Shown: positions 45,145-54,285 of the stretch, one piece after another | Numbering within the stretch: the stretch's first letter is position 1 | How the letters are laid out: each line of letters starts with the position of its first letter | Source: Sphingobacteriales bacterium | GTDB lineage: Bacteria > Bacteroidota > Bacteroidia > Chitinophagales > Chitinophagaceae | Length of the DNA stretch: 64,000 nucleotides | Assembly: GCA_004144185.1 (NCBI GenBank) | Contig: SEFP01000003.1 | Span: forward strand, 280,134 to 344,133 | Reading direction: 5' to 3' | Made by a program: the position numbers and the translations under genes | Notes under the pieces: generated by a model | The model's input: only the letters and a program-made list of their open reading frames with translations | Databases searched by the model: none | Told to the model about the DNA's origin: nothing

Positions 45145-46362
45145 ATGAACCTCCACGAATACCAGGCAAAAGAACTGCTGAAGAAATACAACGTCCCTAC
45201 GCAGGAAGGCGTAGCTGTAGAAACCGCCGACGAAGCTGTGGCTGCCTATGAGCAGATGGCGACTGCCAATGGCACCAAGTTCGCCGTTATCAAAGCGCAG
45301 ATTCACGCCGGTGGCCGTGGAAAAGGTGCTATGAAGGAAGTCCCGGAGCAGAATGGTGTAAAAGTGATCAAGAGTGCTGAAGATGCCCGCACCGTTGCAC
45401 AGAACATCCTGGGCAACACCTTAGTGACGATCCAGACCGGCGAGAACGGCAAAAAAGTAAACAAGATCCTGGTAGCCAAGGATATGTATACGGACGGCCC
45501 CAGCGAGCGCAAAGAATTTTACCTGTCTATTCTGCTGGACCGTGCCAAAAAGCAAAACGTCATCATGTACTCTACCGAAGGCGGTATGGACATTGAAGAA
45601 GTAGCCCACAGCACGCCGGAGAAAATTTACAAGGAGTGGGTTGCACCGGGCCAGAAATTACAGGGCTTCCAGGCGCGGAACATCGCGTTCAACTTCGGAC
45701 TCAGCGGTGAAGCATTCAAAAACATGGTGAAATTCGTCACCAACCTGTACGATGCGTATGTAGGACTCGACTGCGCTATGCTGGAAATCAACCCGCTGTT
45801 CAAAAGCGCGGACGATAAAGTATATGCCGTAGACTGCAAGATGAATATCGATGACAACGCCCTGGGCCGTCATAAAGATGTAGAAGCGTTGCGCGATAAA
45901 TCTGAAGAAGATCCTACCGAGGTAGAAGCTTCTGAAAGCAACCTGAACTATGTAAAGCTCGACGGAAACGTAGGCTGCATGGTAAACGGTGCCGGTCTGG
46001 CGATGGCGACGATGGATATGATTAAGCTGGCGGGCGGCGAACCAGCCAACTTCCTGGACGTAGGCGGTACAGCCAACGCGCAAACGGTAGAAGCCGGCTT
46101 CCGGATCATCATGAAAGATCCGGCTGTAAAAGCGATTCTCATCAACATCTTTGGTGGTATCGTACGCTGCGACCGCGTAGCACAGGGTGTGATTGATGCC
46201 TATAAAAACATGGGCGACATCACGATTCCAATCATCGTACGTCTGCAGGGTACCAACGCCGAAGTAGCCAAAGAGCTGATCGACCAAAGCGGCCTGAAAG
46301 TGCAAAGTGCCATTCAGCTGAGCGAAGCCGCTGATCTGGTTCAAAAAGCACTTAACAACTAA
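45145..46362 (+). CDS. sucC: succinyl-CoA synthetase, beta subunit
   Basis: ATP-grasp subunit of the TCA-cycle enzyme, 405 residues. The start MNLHEYQAKELLKKYNVPTQEG is canonical. Seen are KAQIHAGGRGKG (nucleotide site), EINPLF, GCMVNGAGLAMATMDMIKL (partly) and a C-terminal INIFGGIVRCDRVAQGV motif contacting the alpha subunit. The partner gene sucD is about 18.6 kb away on the opposite strand (25682-26554). The gene contains no TTCCGGAA octamer, but two in its terminator. Confidence 0.96.
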   Translation: MNLHEYQAKELLKKYNVPTQEGVAVETADEAVAAYEQMATANGTKFAVIKAQIHAGGRGKGAMKEVPEQNGVKVIKSAEDARTVAQNILGNTLVTIQTGENGKKVNKILVAKDMYTDGPSERKEFYLSILLDRAKKQNVIMYSTEGGMDIEEVAHSTPEKIYKEWVAPGQKLQGFQARNIAFNFGLSGEAFKNMVKFVTNLYDAYVGLDCAMLEINPLFKSADDKVYAVDCKMNIDDNALGRHKDVEALRDKSEEDPTEVEASESNLNYVKLDGNVGCMVNGAGLAMATMDMIKLAGGEPANFLDVGGTANAQTVEAGFRIIMKDPAVKAILINIFGGIVRCDRVAQGVIDAYKNMGDITIPIIVRLQGTNAEVAKELIDQSGLKVQSAIQLSEAADLVQKALNN

Positions 46363-46381
46363 TTCCTTTTAGAGTCATTCT

Positions 46382-46415
46382 AAAAAAGCTTCCGGAAATT
46401 TCCGGAAGCTTTTTT
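46382..46415. terminator. sucC terminator, perfect palindrome with two TTCCGGAA octamers
   Basis: A perfect 34-bp palindrome (AAAAAAGCTTCCGGAAA / TTTCCGGAAGCTTTTTT, 46382-46415), followed by TATTGG, 20 bp past the stop. It should end transcription in both directions. Confidence 0.9.
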
Positions 46416-46522
46416 ATTGGGTTTAATTCCGGAACCAAAGCCGCTCAGACTACCTACCAGCTACCTGGGATTCTGCACTTTCCAAAGGCGGAACCCAAAC
46501 TGCTACTGCTTATCCGGTCTTT

Positions 46523-47488
46523 CTAATGATTCTGTTTCAACAGCAGTCTTTTGAGTCCCTCCACATAGCGCATCTGCGGCAAAGGCTCGCCTGCCATTAG
46601 GGCGGCAAAATGCTCGGCACTGATTTCCTCGATGTGTAGCATGTATTCTGTGTTCGTACCGACCTGTGCAAAAAAATCGGGTACTGTTTCCAGCTCCAGG
46701 ACTACAGGTTCACCATTTTTCAGGAGCGGAGCCTTGTGGGTATCATCACCGGTAAGCTCCAACAGGCCCACAGCGGCATAGTCTCCCAGAGACGTATGGC
46801 CGGGCCTGAAATCGGTCTTGGAATACAGCATCAGGGCCGCATCATGCGGTATACCATTTGCATCTTTAACTGTAATGTAGTGCTCGATGATCGGGCAATC
46901 GGGATTGGTAATGACCCGGTTGTGCATGGCAGGCTTGTACACGACCTTGTTGCAAGGCTTAAAGCCAAAGGTAGCATAGGTATAGGTCCGCAGGCCGGCA
47001 TTGTACCGGCTGATCACATGCCAGAGTTCATGCGCGACCAGATGCGTGGAAATGGGCTGCGCGGTGGGATTCAGCATGATACGGGCTGCACGCGTCCAGC
47101 CTTCGGCGCCAAACTCTTCTACGGCCGTCGTTTTAATCAGTTGAATGGTATCCGGAAGATGCAGGTCCAACCGGTCAGCCGTTGCTTTTTTATCAAGAGC
47201 TGTAAAGGCAGCTTGGAGTGATGCAACTTCGGTAGCAGACCAGTTCCGCACGTTGGCCGCAGATGCAGCCAGGTAATCGGCCTCCGTAGCGTCGGAACGG
47301 CCCAGCCGGACTGCACGATCGAATGGGGTGTGTTCGGCGGTATAGGCATCGGGCTGCTTACTGAGATCTGCTGCGTCGGCACTGTCCAATAAGGCAATGG
47401 TGCTCTTTCCAAAGGGGAAATAAGTGGTACGGGCCGTAAGCGTACAGGACGCAAACAGCGAAAGAATAAGAAAGCCGCAGGCGCGCAT
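46523..47488 (-). CDS. putative secreted zinc metallopeptidase-like lipoprotein
   Basis: From the ATG at 47488, 321 residues with an SPII signal ending LFASC. An HELWH motif (HExxH) lies at residues 153-157 in LVAHELWHVISRYN, preceded by a helical segment, so it may be a zinc peptidase of the gluzincin kind; the third ligand is not certain. Downstream are hydrophilic regions and a conserved-looking ELETVPDFFAQVGTNTEYMLHIEEI stretch (partly quoted). The frame is open upstream but without a signal. Confidence 0.65.
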   Translation of the reverse strand: MRACGFLILSLFASCTLTARTTYFPFGKSTIALLDSADAADLSKQPDAYTAEHTPFDRAVRLGRSDATEADYLAASAANVRNWSATEVASLQAAFTALDKKATADRLDLHLPDTIQLIKTTAVEEFGAEGWTRAARIMLNPTAQPISTHLVAHELWHVISRYNAGLRTYTYATFGFKPCNKVVYKPAMHNRVITNPDCPIIEHYITVKDANGIPHDAALMLYSKTDFRPGHTSLGDYAAVGLLELTGDDTHKAPLLKNGEPVVLELETVPDFFAQVGTNTEYMLHIEEISAEHFAALMAGEPLPQMRYVEGLKRLLLKQNH

Positions 47489-47712
47489 AAAGTAAGGAGC
47501 AGATGAGATGAACAACGGCTAAAAGTAAGGTTTTGCCTGCGATCAACCGGCCGCCGGATGGTTTGGAGCTACCCATTTCAAACCTTTCCGGAGGACGTGG
47601 AAGGCCAACCCGCTTAAAATTGTGTAGTCAATCTGTTAATCCGGGATCCGGGTGTTCCGGAAAAGAAGCTTCTACGGTTGCCTTGCCGCCCGCAGGCTGT
47701 ACATTCGTTTTT

Positions 47713-48405
47713 GTGCGCCGCTTCCGTGTTGTCTGTGTATTGGTATTGATCAGCTTCGGTTTGGCAACGCTTCTTTATGCCAGTCAACCAGTACGTGCCC
47801 GGCCGGTCTTCCCGGCGATGGATTATGTGCTGGACAAGATGCCCGATGGCCGGACCCGGGTCGTGTTTCATATCCGGTATGGTGGCAATACCCTGAAAGG
47901 CTGTGTGCCCTATCTCGGTTATACCATCGATACGGTCGAAGCCTGGCTGCGAGTAACGGCCTGGTACGATATCCGGGATGTACAGGGCGGTACGGCCGCC
48001 TGCGAGCGGCGGGATACAGTCTACTATACCAAAGGACAGACAGACTCGGTACGACTGGTAACGGCCAGTATTTATCGGGACAGTCTCGAATACCCGTTTT
48101 CCAAAAATGACTGGAATCCGGCCGATAGTTTTTATTTCTTCAACCAGCAGGGCAAAGACAATGCGCCCTACTCGTTTCCGATCCGGTTGCAACCCGATCG
48201 GTCGACCGGCCGGTTTCTCATCAGCAATCCGGCCCGGTTGCCACTGCGCAGCATCGAAATCCTGACGCTGGATGGCCGGCAGGTACAGCGGGAATCCGGA
48301 AAAGCAACCGCATTCTCGACGGCCAAATTGCAACCCGGATTTTACTTTATCCGGTTTCGCTCCGACTATGGCAATCAGTTGGAAATTGCTATTGTTACCC
48401 CCTGA
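47713..48405 (+). CDS. secreted protein with T9SS type A sorting domain
   Basis: About 230 residues from a GTG at 47713, the best start before a signal peptide (RRFRVVCVLVLISFGLATLLYAS). The frame is open back to 47533 but lacks a good start. The core domain (about 40-150) is hydrophilic with two Cys (GCVPYLGY, TAACERRD) and not recognised. The last 70 residues (SRSIEILTLDGRQVQ onward, ending LQPGFYFIRF) are a T9SS C-terminal sorting domain. Confidence 0.7.
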   Translation: MRRFRVVCVLVLISFGLATLLYASQPVRARPVFPAMDYVLDKMPDGRTRVVFHIRYGGNTLKGCVPYLGYTIDTVEAWLRVTAWYDIRDVQGGTAACERRDTVYYTKGQTDSVRLVTASIYRDSLEYPFSKNDWNPADSFYFFNQQGKDNAPYSFPIRLQPDRSTGRFLISNPARLPLRSIEILTLDGRQVQRESGKATAFSTAKLQPGFYFIRFRSDYGNQLEIAIVTP

Positions 48406-48427
48406 CAATACCATCAATCTTCCGGAA

Positions 48428-49432
48428 TCAGTCGGTGTTCAGTTCCGGTGTTGTAACCGGATTATCGGCTGCCAGTGATGCTTTTTCGTGCTCCAGCGCA
48501 CTCAGGATACTGACGTTGAACTCGAAGCCCAGAAGAATGGTAAACGTGATCAGATACACCCAGACCATAAAGGCAATCAGCGTTCCAATCGAGCCATAAA
48601 CCTTATTGTAATGAATGAAATTGTTAACCAGGTAAAAGAAAACCACGGTCACCAACAAACACAGAAAGGTAGCCAGTACAGAGCCCGGAGAGATAAATTT
48701 GGGTTTCCGGACTAGTGAAGAACCATACCGGTACACCATACAGATGCTGACAAATACCAGGATGGCAACCGCAATGGGCGACGCATAATGCACCAGCAGC
48801 GAGCCTCCGGTAAGCCGCAGCATGTAATCGGTCAGGTACTTGCCTTGTATCAGCAAAGCAGCGGCTGTAACCAGTACCGTTGCCAGCAGCATAAAGGTGA
48901 GCTTGATGGCAATCCAGCGGCGTTTGAGACCACTTCGTTTTTTGTATACCGGCGTTTGCTGGTCAAAAGACCGCATCAGTCCCATCATGCCATTGGAAGC
49001 AAAAAAGGCCGTCAGCAGTACACCAAAGGACAGGATAGACCCTTGCTGAGTATTCAGAAAATCCGATACTACGGAGCGGATACTGGCCGCGACGTCTGCA
49101 TCCGGAAAGATGATCGGCAGCAAACTCAGAATAGTGCCTTCCACATCGTCCAGCGGTAGATATGGCACCAGAGAGAACAAAATCAGCATGGTGGGCGGAA
49201 TCGCCATCAGGAAGTTGTAGGTCACCGCTGCCGAGCGCACATTGAGTTGTGCCGCCGCCAGTTGCGAGAAAAATTTTCTACCCACTCCTTTTAACGTCAA
49301 TCCCCCAAATCCCGGTGGAGACGAGTTACCCACCCACCTCGCCAGGCGCGGAAGCAGTCGAGCGGCCGGCTGCACCTGAATTTCTTCAGCAGCCGGCGCG
49401 GTAGACGTCTTTTGAGGTGAGTAGTCTTTCAT
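48428..49432 (-). CDS. YihY/BrkB family membrane protein
   Basis: A 334-residue integral membrane protein of the YihY (formerly BrkB/ribonuclease BN) family. About six transmembrane helices from residue 85 onward; conserved VRSAAVTYNFLMAIPPTMLILFSLVPYL (partly) and FVSICMVYRYG motifs, then YGSIGTLIAFMVWVYL near the C-terminus, are typical. The N-terminal about 60 residues are cytoplasmic. Its function is not established. Confidence 0.88.
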   Translation of the reverse strand: MKDYSPQKTSTAPAAEEIQVQPAARLLPRLARWVGNSSPPGFGGLTLKGVGRKFFSQLAAAQLNVRSAAVTYNFLMAIPPTMLILFSLVPYLPLDDVEGTILSLLPIIFPDADVAASIRSVVSDFLNTQQGSILSFGVLLTAFFASNGMMGLMRSFDQQTPVYKKRSGLKRRWIAIKLTFMLLATVLVTAAALLIQGKYLTDYMLRLTGGSLLVHYASPIAVAILVFVSICMVYRYGSSLVRKPKFISPGSVLATFLCLLVTVVFFYLVNNFIHYNKVYGSIGTLIAFMVWVYLITFTILLGFEFNVSILSALEHEKASLAADNPVTTPELNTD

Positions 49433-49483
49433 GAATAAATGAAACAGTCCGTTTCCGGAAGCATTCTGATCCGGAAGGGAGCC

Positions 49484-51685
49484 TTACAGATTTTGCAGGA
49501 TAAACTGCGTCATCCGACGGTACAGCTGCAACCGGGTGAGGCCGCCATAGATGCCGTGGTTGCGGTTGGGATAATATTCACTGTCAAAATCCTTATTCCG
49601 CCGGATCAGTTCATCGGTCAGCACAACGGCATTCTGGAAATGCACGTTGTCATCAGCGGTACCGTGGATCAGTAAGAACTTGCCTTTCAGATTTTTGGCC
49701 ATACTCACCGGCGCATTATCGTCATAGCCTTTGGCATTTTCGGCAGGCGTACGCATGTACCGCTCGGTGTAGATATTGTCGTAAAAGCGCCAGTTGGTCA
49801 CCGGTGCGACCGCGATTGCGGCTTTGAACACATCCGGTGCCTTGAAGATGCAGGTACTGCTCATAAAGCCACCAAAGCTCCAGCCCCAGATGCCGATCCG
49901 GCTGCTGTCTACATACGGCTGTGCTGCCAGGTATTTTGCCACTGCTATCTGGTCATCGCTTTCATAACGGCCCAGTTCCAGATACGTTGCTTTTTTGAAA
50001 TCGCGTCCCCGGAAACCGGTACCGGTGCCATCCACACAGACGATGATGTACCCGTTTTGAGCCAGCATCTGATGCCAGTAGTAATCGCTGCCCATAAAGG
50101 CATCCAGCACTTTCTGAGAGCCCGGACCGCTGTACTGATGCATCAGCACCGGGTATTTCTGTGTTGGATTAAAACCGGGCGGCGTAATCATCCAGCCGTT
50201 GAGGTACGAGGCCATTCCGGAAGCGGCCTTCACGGGCAGTTTCATCAGCTTGATAACACCCAGTTTTTTGGAAGATAACGCCTTTTTCAGCCCTGCGTTA
50301 TCTTCCAACGTACGCACGGTTTTTCCGGAAAGCGACAGCAACCGGTAGACTGGCGGCGTAGTCAGTGTGGAGAAGCGCTCCAGGAATAAATCATCTCCGG
50401 CAGGGGTCACATCATGACTTCCGGCTTCCTGCGTCAGGGCCTGAAGCTGTTTGCCCGTCCAGGATGTGACATACAGCTGCCGATCAACCGTCTGAGGAGC
50501 TGCCAGGAAATAAATCCGTTCGCCTTTCTCATCCACCTTCACCACTTTGTCTACATCCACGCCGCGTGGCGAAAGCAGCGTGTGCCGTTTTTGCTTCCAG
50601 TCATAGCGGTACAGGCCGTTGAATCCATCGTGCTCGGAGGTATAAAACAGCAGATTTTGAACGGCTACGAAATGGCGGTTATCGCTGATCTCAACATACG
50701 CCGAGTCGGTTTCAGTCAGGAGGGTTTGTATAGCGCCGGTTTCCGGATTGGCCAGCAGGTAATCCAGCCGGTTTTGATGGCGGTTCATCCGCAGCACACA
50801 CAGCTGATCAGCGCTCACCCACTCGATCCGCGGTGTGTACTCGGCGGCACCGGCTATAACGGCCCGGCTGCCGTCCTGAACATCATAGGTATGAATGGTG
50901 ACGACGCTGTTGGGCGCACCGGCCTTTGGATATTTATAGCGGTATTCTTTGGTATACGCGGCTGTATCGTAGGTGGTAAAGGCAAATTCCGGAACGCGGA
51001 GTTCGTCAAACCGGTAATAAGCCAGATGCCGGCCGTCGGGCGACCATTGGAAAGCCTGTGAAAACTCAAACTCCTCCTCGTACACCCAGTCACAGTTGCC
51101 GTTAATGATGGCATTCCAGGCACCGTCTGTGGTTACAGCTACCGTCCGGTTAGCAGCCAGATCCCGGTAATACAGGTTATTGTCTTTTACAAAAGCCACT
51201 TTGCTGCCATCGGGTGAAAGCGTTGCATGAAGGATCCGTCCACTGTCTACAAACAGTTCCCGGCCCGTAGCGAGGTCGACCACAGCTGCCTGATAGCTGG
51301 TAGACCGGCGGTAGATCGGATTTCCGGATGCGTACAATAGCAGCCGTTTTTCATCGGTACTCAATGCATAATTTTCAATCGGCAACTGGCTGCCGGGAAA
51401 ACGCCCCGACCACATGGTTTTGGCGTTTCCGGACCCGTCCAGATCCGTGATCAGGATGCGCGTCATGCTGTCCTGCGCCACCGAGAGGTAATGCTTTCCA
51501 TCGCGGGTCGCCACAAATCCAGGGACTGAAGCGGCCCGGAAGGTGCCTTTCTGCCAGATTTCTTCCAGCGTAATCATATCCGTTTGTGCCTGTGCCGGCA
51601 TGCCTGACAGGCAAAGACATAAAGCAGCAAAAACCAGTTCCGGAAGCGTCCGTAATTGCGGGCAGCGGTGCAGAAAAGCCATCAT
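49484..51685 (-). CDS. S9 family prolyl oligopeptidase, DPP-IV type
   Basis: Secreted dipeptidyl peptidase IV-like enzyme, about 733 residues. The signal peptide (MMAFLHRCPQ...GMPAQAQ) starts at ATG 51685; ATG 51700 is also possible. The N-terminal half is an eight-bladed propeller-type DPPIV_N domain with the WVYEEEFEFSQAF motif. The C-terminal alpha/beta hydrolase has the catalytic Ser in GIWGWSFGGFMS, an Asp in LIHGTADDNVHF and a His in PNRNHGIYGG. It cleaves X-Pro/Ala dipeptides from the N-terminus of peptides. Likely periplasmic or outer membrane. Confidence 0.92.
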   Translation of the reverse strand: MMAFLHRCPQLRTLPELVFAALCLCLSGMPAQAQTDMITLEEIWQKGTFRAASVPGFVATRDGKHYLSVAQDSMTRILITDLDGSGNAKTMWSGRFPGSQLPIENYALSTDEKRLLLYASGNPIYRRSTSYQAAVVDLATGRELFVDSGRILHATLSPDGSKVAFVKDNNLYYRDLAANRTVAVTTDGAWNAIINGNCDWVYEEEFEFSQAFQWSPDGRHLAYYRFDELRVPEFAFTTYDTAAYTKEYRYKYPKAGAPNSVVTIHTYDVQDGSRAVIAGAAEYTPRIEWVSADQLCVLRMNRHQNRLDYLLANPETGAIQTLLTETDSAYVEISDNRHFVAVQNLLFYTSEHDGFNGLYRYDWKQKRHTLLSPRGVDVDKVVKVDEKGERIYFLAAPQTVDRQLYVTSWTGKQLQALTQEAGSHDVTPAGDDLFLERFSTLTTPPVYRLLSLSGKTVRTLEDNAGLKKALSSKKLGVIKLMKLPVKAASGMASYLNGWMITPPGFNPTQKYPVLMHQYSGPGSQKVLDAFMGSDYYWHQMLAQNGYIIVCVDGTGTGFRGRDFKKATYLELGRYESDDQIAVAKYLAAQPYVDSSRIGIWGWSFGGFMSSTCIFKAPDVFKAAIAVAPVTNWRFYDNIYTERYMRTPAENAKGYDDNAPVSMAKNLKGKFLLIHGTADDNVHFQNAVVLTDELIRRNKDFDSEYYPNRNHGIYGGLTRLQLYRRMTQFILQNL

Positions 51686-51827
51686 GTGGCAAAGCTGCAT
51701 TAAATAACCCAAAGGAGCGCGAAAACCTTCTTTAGGTGCCGTTCATTTTTCCTGAATCAATTCTTTCTGCACATCGGGAAAGCCAGATAACGATGTTCGT
51801 TTCGGAAGCAGAAGTTTGTAGGGAACG

Positions 51828-52148
51828 CTAGCCTCCGATTGTAGCATTGATACCGCGGTCGATCAGCGCTTCACAGCATGGACGCAACGCCTCAAAACTG
51901 CCATTTTTCACGGCGTACTTTCCTTTCATGTGAATAATCATCGCGCACTGCTCCGCCTGTTCGGGCGAATGGTCGCAGATTTCGATCAGCGCTTCGATTA
52001 CATGATCAAAGGTGTTGACCTCATCATTCCAGACAATCAGGGCATGGGCTTCAGTAGGCTCCATCGCCTCTAAAACAGCAACATCCGGTTCTTCCTGTAG
52101 TTTGCGGAAAGGTTGCGAGGCGGCGGGTACGTTCAACAGTCGGTTCAT
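51828..52148 (-). CDS. clpS: ATP-dependent Clp protease adaptor ClpS
   Basis: A 106-residue adaptor that delivers N-end-rule substrates to ClpA/ClpP. Core (about 33-106) shows ALIVWNDEVNTFDHVIEAL, a substrate-pocket segment, and the ending ALIDRGINATIGG. The N-terminal about 30 residues are a flexible extension. The gene overlaps the possible 5' end of the divergent methyltransferase gene. Confidence 0.9.
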   Translation of the reverse strand: MNRLLNVPAASQPFRKLQEEPDVAVLEAMEPTEAHALIVWNDEVNTFDHVIEALIEICDHSPEQAEQCAMIIHMKGKYAVKNGSFEALRPCCEALIDRGINATIGG

Positions 52149-52183
52149 ATACGCAAGGGTTCATTTCAGCAGGAAGAGCACCG

Positions 52184-52191
52184 TACTTTTG
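52184..52191 (+). promoter_or_regulatory. RNA methyltransferase promoter -7 box
   Basis: TACTTTTG, 26 nt before a TTG start at 52218. It lies just upstream of the clpS start codon on the other strand. Confidence 0.45.
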
Positions 52192-52217
52192 AGAAGTACA
52201 CCGATTCACTTTCTTCC

Positions 52218-52745
52218 TTGTTTCAACGCAAAAATACAGCAGAGCTGACGCGTACTGCGCAGCAACATGCAACGCAATTGTTACCAATCGTTCTGGTGCT
52301 TGAAAATGTACGCTCGATGCACAATGTAGGCTCTGTATTCCGGACCTGTGATGCATTGGGACTGGAAGCACTCTACCTGGTTGGCTATACGCCGACGCCG
52401 CCTCACCGCGACATTCAGAAGGCAGCTTTGGGTGCTACCGAGACGGTTCGGTGGCAGCATTTCGAGGAGATTCAGCCGGCACTGGAAGCCCTCCGTCAGG
52501 AAGATTATCAGATCCTGGCGGCCGAACAGGCCCATGGCGCAACCTGGTTGCAGCAGTTTGAGCCGGTAGCCGGCGAACGACTGGCTATTGTATTCGGCAA
52601 TGAGGTCACCGGTGTGAGCGATGCCGTTTTAGCGGTAGCAGACCAGTGTCTGGAGATCCCGCAGGCGGGCAGCAAGCATTCCTTCAACATCAGCGTATCG
52701 GCAGGCATTATTGGCTGGGAACTGGTCCGAAAGCTGCGTTCTTAA
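52218..52745 (+). CDS. TrmH/SpoU family RNA 2'-O-methyltransferase
   Basis: About 175 residues from a TTG at 52218; upstream codons run into clpS on the other strand. The SPOUT (knotted) fold is seen in LENVRSMHNVGSVFRTCDA, VFGNEVTGVSDAVL and a C-terminal EIPQAGSKHSFNISVSAGI region (AdoMet pocket, partly quoted). The target RNA is unknown; Bacteroidota copies of this size are single-domain. Confidence 0.9.
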   Translation: MFQRKNTAELTRTAQQHATQLLPIVLVLENVRSMHNVGSVFRTCDALGLEALYLVGYTPTPPHRDIQKAALGATETVRWQHFEEIQPALEALRQEDYQILAAEQAHGATWLQQFEPVAGERLAIVFGNEVTGVSDAVLAVADQCLEIPQAGSKHSFNISVSAGIIGWELVRKLRS

Positions 52746-52747
52746 AT

Positions 52748-52781
52748 TTTTGGGCCGTTCTTCCGGAAGAACGGCCCAAAA
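52748..52781. terminator. bidirectional terminator with a central TTCCGGAA
   Basis: A 34-bp palindrome (TTTTGGGCCGTTCTTCC / GGAAGAACGGCCCAAAA) between the convergent methyltransferase and RicT genes; the centre is CTTCCGGAAG. Confidence 0.85.
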
Positions 52782-52788
52782 CAAAGTA

Positions 52789-54168
52789 TTACGAAGTGGC
52801 TGCCGGACGGTCAGAATCCGGTTTGGAATCGTTGGCCGGTTTCTCAGTCGGACGCTTGCGTTCGGGCCGGTTTTGCTTGGGCTTCCGGTCGCCTTCCGGT
52901 TTGGGAGCGCCTCCCGGAGCAACTGCCTTAGGGGAACCGGTTTGCGAACGCGATTGCTGTGGCCTGGAGCTTTTTTCAGAGGTTGCTTTTCTGGAGACCG
53001 GCTTTTCGTTCGGCGCCTGAAGTTGTTTGGACGCGTCTTTTTTCGCTTTTTTATGCTTTTTGTTAGAACGCTCCAGCGAACGTAGGGATACCTGTCCTAC
53101 GTCATTTACAAACGCGCTGTCGGCTTCAGTGGTTTTGCTGGCCGCCGTTTCAATCTCGATCGCACCCAGCTCTTCCGGACGGGTACCTTCTTTATTGAGC
53201 GCCTGGATTTCACGAACCCGGTCCAGCGTCAGTGGATACTGCCGTGAAGAACCCGGTAGCGTATACCACATCAGGTTCCGGAAGATATCTTTCTTCTGTA
53301 AGTAAGCCAGCCCTTTGGCGACTTCCAGTTTTTCAGCACCCGAAGGAAATCCTTTGAGCGCATCCATGTATGTATCCAGTTCGTAGTTGAGGCAGCATTT
53401 CAGCCGACCGCACTGGCCGGCCAGTTTTACCTGATTGATGCTCAGGTTCTGGTAGCGTGCTGCACCGGTATTGACCGCTTTGAAATCGGTGAGCCAGGTG
53501 CTGCAACACAACTCGCGGCCACAGGACCCGATCCCGCCGACCTTCCCGCTTTCCTGCCGTGGACCGATTTGTCGCATTTCTACCCGTGCCTTGAATTCTG
53601 TGGCATACGAGCGGATAATCTCGCGGAAGTCGATACGCTGCTCTGCGGTATAATAGATCGTAACCTTTTTACCATCCGCCTGTATTTCGACCTCTGCAAT
53701 CTTCATATCCAGTCCTGCGCTCCGGGCCATCGCACGGCTGCGCACCAGAAATTCCTGCGTACGGGCTTTCTGCACCTGAAGCAATTCCTGATCTTCTTCT
53801 ACGGCCAGGCGCAAAATCTTTTTCAGGTCCTGCTCCTCGGTAACGCCGTATTTTTTCATTTGCAGCTTCACCAGCTCACCCGTCAGCGAGACCATGCCCA
53901 CATCGATGCCACTGGTCCCTTCGACCACCACACTGTCACCTTTTTCGTAAAACGACTCGCTGGTATTCCGGAAGAATTCTTTCCGGCTGCCTTGATTGAA
54001 ACTGATTTCCAGAATCGGGTACGGTCGAAGGCCATCGTAGAGCGGCAGACCGGCCAACCAGTCATACACATTCATCTTGTTGCATCCACCGGAGCTACAG
54101 CCGCCGTTGCTTTTGCAACCCGCTGGTTTGCCATCGGCCGTACGGGTGCCGCAATTGCCACATCCCAT
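52789..54168 (-). CDS. RicT/YaaT-like PSP1 domain protein with long basic tail
   Basis: A 459-residue homologue of Bacillus RicT (YaaT), which binds iron-sulfur clusters with RicA/RicF and helps RNase Y. The N-terminal 35 residues are Cys/Gly-rich (MGCGNCGTRTADG, then GGCSSGGCNK). The PSP1 domain (about 90-275) carries GSCGRELCCSTWL and GQCGRLKCCLNYE as Cys clusters. From about 365 the protein is a low-complexity basic tail rich in Lys, Pro, Ser and Arg (110 residues), disordered and perhaps RNA-binding. Its upstream neighbour is holB, another common association. Confidence 0.85.
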   Translation of the reverse strand: MGCGNCGTRTADGKPAGCKSNGGCSSGGCNKMNVYDWLAGLPLYDGLRPYPILEISFNQGSRKEFFRNTSESFYEKGDSVVVEGTSGIDVGMVSLTGELVKLQMKKYGVTEEQDLKKILRLAVEEDQELLQVQKARTQEFLVRSRAMARSAGLDMKIAEVEIQADGKKVTIYYTAEQRIDFREIIRSYATEFKARVEMRQIGPRQESGKVGGIGSCGRELCCSTWLTDFKAVNTGAARYQNLSINQVKLAGQCGRLKCCLNYELDTYMDALKGFPSGAEKLEVAKGLAYLQKKDIFRNLMWYTLPGSSRQYPLTLDRVREIQALNKEGTRPEELGAIEIETAASKTTEADSAFVNDVGQVSLRSLERSNKKHKKAKKDASKQLQAPNEKPVSRKATSEKSSRPQQSRSQTGSPKAVAPGGAPKPEGDRKPKQNRPERKRPTEKPANDSKPDSDRPAATS

Positions 54169-54285
54169 AAAAATAAGTATTTTATATATCTCGGTTTATC
54201 AAACTATACGTGATAACCGGAACAGTCAGAAATAAGAAGAAACGGGTAAAGTTACGGCCTGTCAGCCACTTTACCGTGCGGCTTT

